Source: Sabellastarte sp. h YS-2021 (taxonomy: Eukaryota > Annelida > Polychaeta > Sabellida > Sabellidae). From it: DNA of 64,000 bases. Position numbers and translations under genes: made by a program. Under the pieces are notes generated by a model. The model searched no databases, was not told where the DNA came from, and saw only the letters and a program-made list of their open reading frames with translations. This document shows positions 44,286 to 54,132 of this stretch, one piece after another. The stretch covers positions 10,144,496 through 10,208,495 of the forward strand of contig OZ024936.1 of NCBI GenBank assembly GCA_964017235.1, written 5' to 3'. Within the stretch, counting starts at the first letter, position 1. Each line of letters opens with the position of its first letter.

Positions 44286-46015
44286 TAGGGTCTATATATC
44301 AAAAATAAGTGTCCACAAAGTTGACAAATTCATTGGAGTGACTGCAGAGCCAATTTACTTTTTCTTTGATTACAATTGCCATTTTGTGCCGCCAGCTATG
44401 CCTAAAGTGCAATAATAGCTAAAAGTCACTTCTTAAATCCAGCTTCATTTTAAAAGCTTTTTCAGATGTTTCAGTCTAAAATATATTTTTATTTATATTT
44501 ACATTTTGACAGAATGCTTACAATTAAAGTTATTTTTTTTTCTCCTCTGCTTTTTACTGATAACTTTCTTCTAATTGCTGCAAAACTGCACGATATGTCC
44601 TTTAAACCCTAAATCCTGAAACAATCACCAACCCTTCCTTTCAGGCAGCAGAAGCTGTGCAGCAGAAGATATAGAGAAATAGCTTCATCAAAACTGTGCA
44701 AAGAATAAGGACACATGTTGTGAGTGGCATGTATGTACTGAGCCTAGAAGAGACAGAGTTGTGCTGGTTGAATGTGGCTATTGTTGAGGTTGACTGTATA
44801 TTCTAAAACTCAAGAAAAATAGATATGTTACTGAACAACCTTGGTTAGTAATCACCATTAGAAAAAAAAAGGATAATAGATCCAAACGTGGCAGCTGTAT
44901 TAGCTCATACAGAAATCTATCCAGCTTAAAATGGAACCAAAACTCTTACTCTTTGAAAAAAATAGATCTTTGTGAAAAAAATGAAATCAGTTTTAATTCT
45001 GTAAGGAAGGTTTCACATGATAAACTTAATTTTCCAGCAAACACTAATTTTGTCTCCTGATGAGAGTTATGTAGCTGTTGTGAGAAATCATCAATTGAAC
45101 ACAGGGGTAGCACAAGTACATCACAATCAACTGAACACACTACAGCCTAAATTGTTTGGCAGTGAACAATTACCCATTTCTCCAAAGAGTGGTTCTCAAA
45201 TTTAAAAGACCTAATCCAAATCAGTAACGAATATGAACCAAAGCTGATATCAATGGCTTTGAATACAATATGCTGACTAAACCCATCCCCAAACACCCAC
45301 GCAAAAATTGTATCATAATCATAGGACACAAACGCAATCATGTCATAAAGAGACTTCCATGATAGTAATTCCTACCACCAGTACATCAGGAAAGATTTCC
45401 CCATTGACATGAGGAAATCCTATCAGGAGAGATCCCAAAAAGAATAGAGAGGGCATAAAACTGAACCCATAACCAATCGGCAATCTTGTAAGCTGTGAAT
45501 TATTTCACACCAAGCAGAAAGTAATAAGAAAGCCCTCAGTTCCTACAATTATAATTAACAGCAAAGATTTACATGTCCCAAAGGGAAACAGATGGGAATA
45601 CATCACCCAAAACAAAAGACATTCCTAAGTTTGTTACCACTTAATTAACATGATCATTGATTCTGTATCACACTTTTTATTCTAAACAATACAGTAACTA
45701 TTATAAAATAACACCCAATAAAATATACAAACTGGTGATTGTCTTGAGCTTAATGAACAAGTACTTCACCTTATAAACACATTCAATTATAAATACAGCA
45801 CTGTGGCTAGTCATTCATAGCAGGGCGTGAAAAAAAGCTGAAATAAAAAAAGGCGACTTAAAGTTTCTATTTGTCATTGTGTGACCCTTCACTTTAACAT
45901 ATTAAAGCACACTGCTTTAGTAAATCAAATTTCAACACAAGACATATGATCACAAAAACACACATAGCACTATGAACATCAAAACTAGAAATAGGACGCT
46001 AGAGTAGTTTTCTAA
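44286..46015. other. stretch without firmly recognised genes
   Basis: At 44870-45640 several short frames look like a decayed coding region ('SSYRNLSSLKW', 'FPIDMRKSYQERSQKE', 'HKTEPITNRQSCKL'), a pattern loosely like LINE ORF1 proteins, but too broken to name. The remainder is AT-rich. Confidence 0.3.
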
Positions 46016-46017
46016 AA

Positions 46018-46570
46018 TACCCTGTGGATCGAAAGTTTCAACGAAATCGCTCGATTTCGCACGTTTAAGAAGATAGAATCAAATTGTGTTTTACATTTTT
46101 TTTTTTTGTATTGTGTATTTATACTCAGCACAATATCCCCATATACTACAGGACTCAAAGCGCTATTTAACCAATCCGACTGCACAAGTACAGCCCCAAC
46201 TCACAAGTAACTGACATTCCCCTAACTGGAAGATAGAGGCTCAAGGATGACCATTTATCAACGTCCTTGAGGTTCTTTAGCCTGCCACTGGGGATAGGAC
46301 CCAATGACAGAGGACCGCCATTTTAAGTGGTCATCCGAGCCACTATGTATCTGCCTGTACCTGGGTTTGAACCCACGTCCTCTGAGTTCCTAGACAAGTG
46401 TGTTACCCGCTAGGCCACAGTGGCAGACTGTGAAAATTGGTGAAAATTCAAAATAGCAGCCATTTTTGGAAAAGTGTCAATAGTACATTACCTAGATACG
46501 CTGTGGGTCAAAAATTTCGACAAAATCGCTCTATCTCGCATGGTTTAGGAAATAGACATATTTATGTTTT
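46018..46570. repeat. satellite units of the 155-bp family, split by a SINE
   Basis: TACCCTGTGGATCGAAAGTT ... AAATCGCTCGATTTCGCACG (46019-46062) and AATTCAAAATAGCAGCCATT ... GCTGTGGGTCAAAAATTTCG ... AAATCGCTCTATCTCGCATG (46446-46542) are diverged units of the array at 60826-61366. The SINE at 46096-46426 lies between them. Confidence 0.7.
46096..46426 (-). mobile_element. tRNA-derived SINE, 331 bp
   Basis: On the minus strand it starts CTGCCACTGTGGCCTAGCGG, giving an A box (TGGCCTAGCGG, 46407-46417), then a B box GGTTCAAACCC (46363-46373) 33 bases after the A box, the spacing of pol III type 2 promoters. A tRNA-like head of about 75 bases is followed by a 180-base body and a tail with AAATAGCGCTTTGAG, AGTATAAATACACAATAC and A12. 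The tRNA of origin cannot be told. It is a retroposon, not a tRNA gene. Confidence 0.88.
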
Positions 46571-47275
46571 TTGCTATGTAGCTATTACTCTATTACTCAT
46601 TAAAGCTATTACCATCAACAACAAATAGCAAGCAAACAGTAGACCCTATGAACCTTTATACCAAATTTTACAAAGATGAGTTAAATATGTTTCCTTTAAA
46701 AGAGTGAAAACAGAAATGCAATTCAGAGTAGGCTCAAGTAGCAAAGCAGCTATTACTCAGATAGCTACAAAGCTATCATCAACCAAAAGCTATCCTGGCC
46801 AAACTATTGACCCAATTATCCTTTATATAAATTTTTGTGAAGCTAGAAAACATTGTTTCATTAAAATGTCCAGAAAAAAAGACAACTCAAATACCATAAT
46901 AGCTATATAGCACAGTAGCTATTACTCAGTTAGCTATAAAGGTATTATCACCAATACCAAGCAAGCTATTGACCAATCTATTGCTCATACCAAATTTGCA
47001 ATACCAAGCAAGCTATTGACCTAACTATTGGTCATACCAAATTTGGTAAAGATATGTCAAATATTTTTCCTTAAAATGCCCGGAAACAAAAGAAGTACAC
47101 AAAAGTAGCTAAGTAGCTATTACTCAGTTAGCTATAGAGCTATCTTCACCAAAAGCAATCCCATGCAAGCTATTGACCCAATAAACACCCATACCAAATT
47201 TGTAAAGATAGGATAAATACTTTTCCTTGAAATGACCGGAAACCAAGTGTGACAACAGACGGCGGAAAAAGCAAA
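46571..47275. repeat. 165-200-bp tandem repeat, about four units
   Basis: Each unit carries TAGCTATTACTCAGTTAGCTA, then TATC.TCACCAA.A..AAGC, GCAAGCTATTGACC.A, ATACCAAATTTGGTAAAGAT (in its best form), and CCTTAAAATG.CCGGAAAC. Units start near 46577, 46742, 46921 and 47104, with an internal duplication at 46975-47045. It ends in GACAACAGACGGCGG. Confidence 0.85.
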
Positions 47276-48415
47276 AATAATATGTCCACCCCCCAGTAGG
47301 GTGAACATAATTAGAACGGTAGAATGGTATAATTATCATAGTGTCATAAAATCTGATAAATCTGTTCACAAAACTGGCTGTTTCCTTTTTGCAATCCCTC
47401 TCTGAGATCGTTTTACTATCCCGAAAATTTTGGGAGTTCAATCTTTTTCATTGCAAACCATAATCATGCTTATCACGAGGGTCGCAATCCTATCTCATAG
47501 CTTTCTCCAACCATTGCAATGATTTCAAATGGTTTGAAATTATCATACACTTTTCCTGATAATTATCATATCATACGCATTTGTAAACCTTGTCACAAAC
47601 CTATTGCAAACCCAATACAAAGTGAATCTTTTAGGTTGTATGTTGATCTTAAAGCCATCTTTTCGATCATAACCAAGTGCCAATTCTGATATTGCACACT
47701 TTTTGCGTCATTTGAAAAGATCTGAAAATCAGCCAATAAGATTGTCTCCAAATATAATGAGCTTTTGCATAACAAATGTCTTATGGACAACAAACATCCC
47801 AACAAATGGGAGGCACTATGAAAGACTTTTTTAAAGAGAATAACATGAACAAGGCTGCCTTTGAATTTTGGTTTGAGAGTCAATATATGGGAAGTTAATA
47901 CACACTTAATAAGGCTAAGGTACACTTCATCTAACTGATAGGCAGAAGTGGCTGAAAAGAACTTTTCCTTCTTCAACCCCCACATTGTGTGACACTTCTC
48001 TTTCACGAGTGCTTTCAAGATTGCACATGAGGTCACAGTTTCGAGTCCACCTCAGATACTGCCCCATCAGAGGAGTCGGAACAGCCCATAGCCACAAACC
48101 GCATATCAGGGGAGTTGCCATCACTTAGTGGCGGACATAGGACAACCGAGGGGCCAAGGAAATTGGCAGGCTTCTCCCCTACCCCTTCCCAAGACCCACC
48201 TAGTACTTAAACATGTGCTATACTTACCATTACTGAGGTGAAGTTCTAATTAAAAATGCAGGAGAGACAAAAGACATTGGACTCTCTGGAAGACAAATCA
48301 GAGAGGATGTTATTCCAGAAAACTCAGAACGACCAAACAGTGGCCCAATTTGATTGGCTTTGATCAGAACTGAAGGATCTATCAACAAGGCAATTTTAAT
48401 AAGTAAATTAAATTT
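47276..48415. other. stretch without recognised genes
   Basis: A 147-codon minus-strand ORF (48036-47593) lies here. It has no recognisable motif and no supporting signals, so it is noted only. Confidence 0.35.
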
Positions 48416-48419
48416 TTAT

Positions 48420-50115
48420 AAGTTAATATCCTATCCAATGGACAATTGGTTTACCGGTCAGCGCGACCAGTTCCGCTAAACGCCAGAAAAAGACATCCTG
48501 TATATACTACCGGCAGGACCGGTCACAGAGTGTGCATTATAGCATCTTTTTTGTTTGGCGCATGGAGTGTGCAGATGTGTTTTCTACAGAGAGACGTTAT
48601 GAACTTTTAAGTATTTCTACATAATTCTACTAGTATTCTGATCATCCCCTGGACAGAAGATAGGCACTTGCGGCCACATGATGGTTTTGTTTCATGGCCA
48701 CAAGAAATGCATGAGATGCAGAGAGAAGGGAGTGAGTGACGATTCGTGTGTGAAGAATTTGATTCCCCTGCTAGTGCTACCCCCACTCTCGAGGATCCAT
48801 CAGAGCTCACGCTTTTGGGATGGGTACACAAGGAATCTGCCTCTGTTGAATCGTCTGCTAGCAAGAAGAAGATATTTGATGAATCGCCCAAGACTAGCAG
48901 TAAGAAGAAATCCAGCAGCAAACCAGGGTCTGATGAAATCAAAGACCTAGATGAGAAGTGGGCTGAACGTTTTGCCAGATTAGAAGCTATGCTGGTTTCC
49001 AAGATGTTTGCTGTGCCTGTAGAACCTGTGAAGAAACCCTCTTCAGTGGTTACCAGTGATCAGTCCTTTTTTTGATCCTGGAACCTCCACCAGTGGCTTA
49101 CCCGGTCAATCTCTCAAGCCATGGCCTGAATAATGCAGGACTTGTCTGAAACGGTTTTCATCAACATGGCAAACTTTACCCTTGTGCGTAGAGACAGTTA
49201 CCTGGAATGCTTGCATGCTAGTGTTAAACAAGATACTCTCTCTGCACTACGTACTGCTCCCATCTATTTGCAGTCGCTTTTCCCGGACCAGCTTCTTATT
49301 AAAGTTGAAGAAGAAGTGTCAAGAAGTGAAGAGAGGTATTCTTTTAGCCAGTCAACCAGGAAACCCGGTCAATTCCGCCCATAGGCTTCCAATGACAAGT
49401 CATCGCATCAACCGGACCGGAAGTCTTCTATTCCTGCTTGGAAGCAAATATGTGAACGCCAACAGGGAAAGAAAGGTCTTGGTAAGCCTTTAACCTTCTC
49501 ACAGAAACCGGCCATGGGTTCTAAACCACGTAAATGACAATTACTGTGTAAAATGTGTTACCGGACTGAAGGACTGTGCTTGTGTGTCCGGAAAGATAGG
49601 TTTGAACCCTTCACCAGTAATGGCCAAAAACTTGACCAGCAAGAGCGAGTCTGTAAATTTACTTGTAAACTCTTGTGTTGCAAATGATCATTCTGTCACC
49701 GAGTTGCCACAAAAGAAAGGCGTAATTCCCAATTACTGGATCAGCTCGTGAACAAAAATGCAGCAGAACAGGTAGCAACTCAAAAATCACTGGGGTTTTA
49801 CAACAGGCTTTTTTTGGTACCCAAACCTAACAAGCGGTTGAGACCTAACTTAGACCTGAGCACATTGAACACCTTCCTAAACACAGAGTTGTTCAAATTG
49901 AAGACACCAGAGACAATAAGAACCTCCCTAGGGGCAGGGGAGTGGGTTACCTCAATAGATTTCAAGGATGCATACTTCCACATACCAATTCACAGTCAGT
50001 CTAAGAAGTACATGCGTTTTCATGTCCAGGGTCAGTCCTACCATTAAAAAGCCCAACCCTATGGCCCGCCAACAGCACCCATAGAGTTCACAGTGGTGGC
50101 CAAAGAGATCAAACT
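48420..50115 (+). pseudogene. older DIRS-like element, 5' part (gag and RT start)
   Basis: The gag-like Cys block 'GHKKCMRCREKGVSDDSC' (48697-48750, one frame) continues in another frame as 'CEEFDSPASATPTLED...' (48746-49075), with Ser/Lys-rich and 'DEKWAERFARLEAMLVSKMF' stretches, then 'FTLVRRDSYLECLHASVKQD' (49161-49220). The RT begins at 49748: 'SLGFYNRLFLVPKPNKRLRP', 'LDLSTLNTFLNTELFKLKTP', 'WVTSIDFKDAYFHIPIH', then in a shifted frame 'YGPPTAPIEFTVVAKEIK', ending at 50115. Residue for residue this follows the RT of the inserted copy ('SLGFYSRLFLVPKPHQRWRP') but is clearly diverged. Multiple frameshifts show age. CCGGT-rich sequence at 48450-48530 may be its terminal repeat. Confidence 0.85.
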
Positions 50116-50156
50116 TGAAAATTTTAATTACTTAAATGTAGCTTTTATAAGCTACA

Positions 50157-50300
50157 AGCTTACCATGTGGGACTGAATGCTTTACTGGTTGCCGCGAGGC
50201 ACAGACGACCAACGCTCGAGAAAAACAAGCATGTAGTTGGTTCGGCCTCATAGGTTGTCGTGACGTCATCACTTCCTGTGTATCAGCCTCCTTTTCGTTG
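50157..50300. repeat. DIRS left inverted repeat (144 bp)
   Basis: By eye identical to the reverse complement of 56264-56407 over 144 bases, from AGCTTACCATGTGGG to CCTCCTTTTCGTTG. The 41 bases outside it (50116-50156) are not shared with the right end. Confidence 0.95.
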
Positions 50301-50359
50301 AGATTAAACCCATGTCCCCTCAGCTGTAATACAGCGGGGAGGTAGGGTGGGACTCTTCT

Positions 50360-50463
50360 CAGTCCCACATGGTAAGCTTGTAGCTTATAAAAGCTACATT
50401 TAAGTAATTAAAATTTTCAATTTTATTGCGCTACAATAGCTTACCATGTGGGACTGAATGCTG
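50360..50463. repeat. DIRS internal complementary region (circle-junction copy)
   Basis: 50360-50419 is the reverse complement of the left terminus (CAGTCCCACATGG ... TTAAAATTTTCA). 50420-50463 is the reverse complement of the right terminus (ATTTTATTGCGC ... GACTGAATGCT). The two meet at 50419/50420, exactly the head-to-tail junction that the replication model of DIRS requires as template. Confidence 0.93.
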
Positions 50464-50940
50464 AATTCAACCGCCCGGTGGCGGGATTACAGCTGAGACT
50501 GGAAGGTCTGAATGTTGTTTTTCTCGAATTGAGAGTAATAAAAAAATAGTTCCAAAAAATTTCCAGTCTGAGTCCCATTTACAGAGTCCCAATCCTGAAG
50601 GTCGGACTTGTAAAGAGCCAAAAACCTGATGAGAATACACAGTGTCGTACACTGTAGGGTGTTTGGAAGGAGGATTGTGTACCCGGAGTACACAGATAGG
50701 AAGAACCCCTAAGGGCTATGACGTCAGAAATGAGGTCAAGGTTCGAGAATTGCTATTTGCAACCTTATTTATAAGACAACCTTATGGTCCCAAGAATTTA
50801 AAGTTAATGTAAATTTAATATGTGAGACCTTACCTGTAACACCCTGATGAGGTAGCTTATACCTAGACCTGGGGAGACTCCTGAAGGCTTAGCTGTAGCG
50901 GACGTGCCCCCCCCCCCCCCTTTTCTTTCCGAAGAAGACA
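50464..50940 (-). other. DIRS 3' untranslated part
   Basis: Between the recombinase stop and the internal complementary region. It contains a C13 run at 50908-50920 and no motif. Confidence 0.6.
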
Positions 50941-52070
50941 TCACTGAGGAGAAGGGTCTAGGACCTGTTGAGCCGCTACTACTGGTCCCAGATACATGTT
51001 GTTGTCGTTGTCCGACCAAGTAAGGTCTTTTAGATAAAAATTGGTAAACGTGTTGTGAGCTTTCCAGTGACACGCTTGCATGATCTGGTCCACCGATACC
51101 CCACCGTAAAAAGCCTTAGAGGCTGCGAAGGCCCTAATGTCATGCGCTTTAACTTGGACTAAGTCCAAGGCTTGCTGGTCTGCTTGCTTATAACAAAGTA
51201 GAATGGTTTGTTTCAACCATGAAGAGAGAGTAGCGGGTCTGATATCTGAGGTATGTCCTTTCTTGAAGGAGATGAAAAGAAGAGACCGGGACCCTCTCAG
51301 GTCCTTGGTTCGGTCCAGATAGTACCTCAAAGCCCGTACAGGACACAAGGTCCTGTCTTCTTTGAATTGTCTATCTACAATGGTAGTCAAGGCAGGAATA
51401 GTCACCGGAGACACACTTTGAGAACCTTCTCTTGCTAGCTGGTTTTTGGCTATAAAATCTGATGAAGGGAACAAGGCTACCTTTTCCCATTGGCCTAGAT
51501 TAGATACTTTGTTTGCGACCCAGGCGTGGATTTCACTGCGGCGCTTGCCGGAGGCCAGAGCTAGCAAGAAAGCAGTCTTGAGAGTGAGATGTTTGAGGTC
51601 TGTGTCTTTCATAGGCTCAAAGGGCGCTTTTGTGAGCTCATTGAGGACAACAGATAGGTTCCACTGAGGAAGGTTTCTGGAACTCTTGGGGCGATCCCTG
51701 TGAAAACTGGAGAGCAACCTGTGAAGGTCCTCATTATGGGCAATATGCTGGGCCGTAGGGCCCAGAGTGTCAACAATAGCTGTCCTGTAACCATCAATGG
51801 TAGAGGGGCGCCTGTTTAGGTCTTGGTACAGATACATAAAGAAATCAGATTTGCTTCACAGATGGTGAGGAGAAATCCACCGAATTATCTCTGCACCATT
51901 TTTCAAATAGGGCCCACTTTGATTTGTAGATGTTCCTTGTTGAAGACCGCTGAGGTGCAGCAATTCTCTCTGCCACTTCCACAGAGAAGCCTTGTTCTTG
52001 GAGTTGTCCACTCCTAGAGACCAGGCGTGGAGGTTGAGGTGCTGCGGGGAGCTGTGGAACACGAAGTTGT
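50941..52070 (-). pseudogene. DIRS tyrosine recombinase (one frameshift)
   Basis: The integrase of DIRS elements, a lambda-type tyrosine recombinase. The N-terminal core-binding domain ('RSSTRNIYKSKWALFEKWCR') lies in the frame ending at 51845. The catalytic domain is in the frame from 51837 to 50941. A one-base loss near 51848 ('VKQI' to 'SDFFMYLYQ') separates them. Counting from Met 51837: catalytic Arg in 'GKRRSEIHA' (about 99-100), 'HDIRAF' with His232 and Arg235, 'CHWKAHNTFTNFYL' with His/Trp at 257-258 and the nucleophile Tyr268. All conserved positions are present. It overlaps the RT ORF end by about 200 bases, the usual DIRS arrangement. As it stands it would not give a full-length protein unless frameshifting occurs. 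Confidence 0.9.
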
Positions 52071-54132
52071 GGGACTGCTTGAGGAGTGTTGTCGACACCG
52101 GGAGTTGTAGAGGGATCTCTGTTGAGAGCTGCACTAGGTCCCAGAACCAGGGCATCCCTGGCCAGCCTGGGGCTATTAGTATGATCAGGCAGGTGCATTG
52201 CCTGATTTTTTGGATCACCCTGTAAAGGAGAGCCGTTGGAGGGTAAGCATAAGCAGTGAGACCCGTCCAGTCTATGTTTAGAGCATCTATGTCCCAGGCC
52301 TGGGGGTCTGGGATAGGAGACACGTACATAGGGAGCTTGTGGTTCAGATGAGTGGCAAAAAGGTCCACGTGGGGAGTGAACCACTTTCGGCAGATCTGTT
52401 TGAACACCTGTGGATGGAGTGACCATTCGGTCGACTGAACCTGGTTCGACCTGGAAAGTAGGTCAGCCATCACATTCAGGCACCCTGGAATGTGTCTGGC
52501 TTTCAAGATTATGTGATAGTGGTGGCACCAGGTCATGAGTCTCCACAGGAGTGCGCACATCTCCGCCGAGTGTGTTCCCCCTTGTTTGTTTATGTAAGCT
52601 ACCACAGTTGAGTTGTCCGTGGCAACTAGCACTGTTTGGTCCTGACACTGGTCTTTGAAGTGTCTCAAAGCCAGAAAGACAGCTTTCAACTCTAGGACGT
52701 TTATGTGAAGTCCTTTTTCCTGAGGTGACCACAGACCTTTTGTAGAACTTTGTTCTAAGTGAGCGCCCCAGCCTTCGTTTGAGGCGTCTGTAAAGAGTTG
52801 GATACTGTGGTCTTTGGGATGAAGGTCGGCGCCTATCATCACCTTTGCAGGATTCTGCCACCAGTCCAGATGAGCAGAAATGACTTCTGTCCAGGGAAGG
52901 AGGCTGTCCAGCGACTGAGGAAATTTCCAGTGCTCTTTCAGGTGAAACTGAAACGGTCTCATGTGAAGGCGTCCCTCCGGGACCATCTTCTCCGTTGAGG
53001 CTAGCAACCCAATTAGAGACATCAAACATCTTGCAGTCAAAACATGTTTCGACTTGAATCGTAGGATCAAATCCTGAAGTTTGAGCCATCTGTCTTGAGT
53101 GGGTTTTACAAGGGCTGAATCTAGGTGGTATTCGTAGCCCACGAACGAGAACACCTGAGTTGGTTTCAGTTCTGATTTCTCTTGGTTTAAGATCCATCCC
53201 AAGGACTGGGTGAGATCTACCACTGTCCGAGTGTTCACTAATGCTTCCTCCTGGGACTGAGACCTGATCAGCCAGTCGTCCAGGTATTGATGAAGTCTGA
53301 GTCCTCTGCTGAGGGCCATGAGCTTCACTTCTTTGACGACCATGGTGAATACCTGGGGGGCTGTGGCTAGTCCGAATGGGAGCGAGGTGAACTGGAACAC
53401 CTGTGACCTGTGGCAAAATCTTAGATACTTCCTTGAGTTTGGATGGATGGGGATGTGGAGGTAAGCGTCCGACAGGTCTATTGACGCTACCCATTCCCCC
53501 GGAATCAGAGAAGTCCTGATGGACTCTGGCGTTTCCATTTTGAACTTTTCTACGTGTAGAAAAGTGTTGAGCCTGCTTAGGTCTATTACTGGCCTCCACC
53601 TTTGGTGAGGCTTGGGTACAAGAAAGAGGCGACTGTAAAACCCGAGAGATTTTACATTTTCCACCCTTTCGATAGCGTTCTTTAACAGGAGAGACTGGAT
53701 GCAATCGGCCAAGGCTTGGTCTTTTTGAGGGGCCTTGTACTCTGACACAATCAGAGGAAATCTCATCAAGTTTGGCCTTGAGAGGAATGGCAGAACGTAG
53801 CCATTGGTGATGATATTTAACACGTTGGCTGAGCAATTGTTTGCGTGCCAGTCTCTCCTGAAAGAACGGAGGCGACCTCCTACTGGTGGATTGATTGAGG
53901 CTTGATAGGAGTCATTGGGAAGAGGGGTTTCCACGCCCTTTTCCTTTGTTGTGGGGTCGAAAACGACCCCTGGAGCCTCTGAAGTTTGGTTTTCCTCTAG
54001 AAGAGGGAAACGAATAGTTGCTGCTTTGGGAGGAATTGCCCCCAAAGGGGCGTTTCCTGTAGGAGCCTCTTCTCTTATTGTGGTGGGAACCACGAAAGGG
54101 CTTATTTTGGTAGGGTCCGAAACCCTGAGCAT
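51856..54132 (-). CDS. DIRS reverse transcriptase-RNase H polyprotein
   Basis: The 758-codon frame is open without lesions. RT: 'SLGFYSRLFLVPKPHQRWRP' (162-181), 'WVASIDLSDAYLHIPIHP' (214-231, first Asp), 'FTSLPFGLATAPQVFTMVVK' (248-267), 'LHQYLDDWLIRS' (280-291, catalytic YLDD). RNase H: 'IQLFTDASNEGWG' (444-456), 'NVLELKAVFLAL' (478-489), 'VLVATDNSTVVAYINKQGG' (501-519), 'HIPGCLNVMADLLSR' (547-561), so all four acidic residues are there. After it comes a Cys/His-poor tail with 'FATHLNHKLPMYVSPIPDPQ' and 'AWDIDALNIDW', conserved in DIRS. No methyltransferase domain was seen. The start Met at 54132 overlaps the gag end; the true start may lie elsewhere. Confidence 0.93.
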   Translation of the reverse strand: MLRVSDPTKISPFVVPTTIREEAPTGNAPLGAIPPKAATIRFPLLEENQTSEAPGVVFDPTTKEKGVETPLPNDSYQASINPPVGGRLRSFRRDWHANNCSANVLNIITNGYVLPFLSRPNLMRFPLIVSEYKAPQKDQALADCIQSLLLKNAIERVENVKSLGFYSRLFLVPKPHQRWRPVIDLSRLNTFLHVEKFKMETPESIRTSLIPGEWVASIDLSDAYLHIPIHPNSRKYLRFCHRSQVFQFTSLPFGLATAPQVFTMVVKEVKLMALSRGLRLHQYLDDWLIRSQSQEEALVNTRTVVDLTQSLGWILNQEKSELKPTQVFSFVGYEYHLDSALVKPTQDRWLKLQDLILRFKSKHVLTARCLMSLIGLLASTEKMVPEGRLHMRPFQFHLKEHWKFPQSLDSLLPWTEVISAHLDWWQNPAKVMIGADLHPKDHSIQLFTDASNEGWGAHLEQSSTKGLWSPQEKGLHINVLELKAVFLALRHFKDQCQDQTVLVATDNSTVVAYINKQGGTHSAEMCALLWRLMTWCHHYHIILKARHIPGCLNVMADLLSRSNQVQSTEWSLHPQVFKQICRKWFTPHVDLFATHLNHKLPMYVSPIPDPQAWDIDALNIDWTGLTAYAYPPTALLYRVIQKIRQCTCLIILIAPGWPGMPWFWDLVQLSTEIPLQLPVSTTLLKQSHNFVFHSSPQHLNLHAWSLGVDNSKNKASLWKWQRELLHLSGLQQGTSTNQSGPYLKNGAEIIRWISPHHL

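Noticed and set aside
46363-46426. A tRNA gene on the minus strand
   Set aside because: A and B boxes are present but the sequence continues into a SINE body with an A-tail and does not fold to a full acceptor stem by eye; it is a retroposon head.
47593-48036. 147-codon minus-strand ORF as a gene
   Set aside because: No motif, no splice context, composition as in surrounding AT-rich DNA; length is not exceptional for a 64-kb six-frame search.
52463-53836. 457-codon minus-strand ORF
   Set aside because: It overlaps the DIRS RT-RNase H in another frame, and its sequence has no domain. The RT frame has all the motifs.
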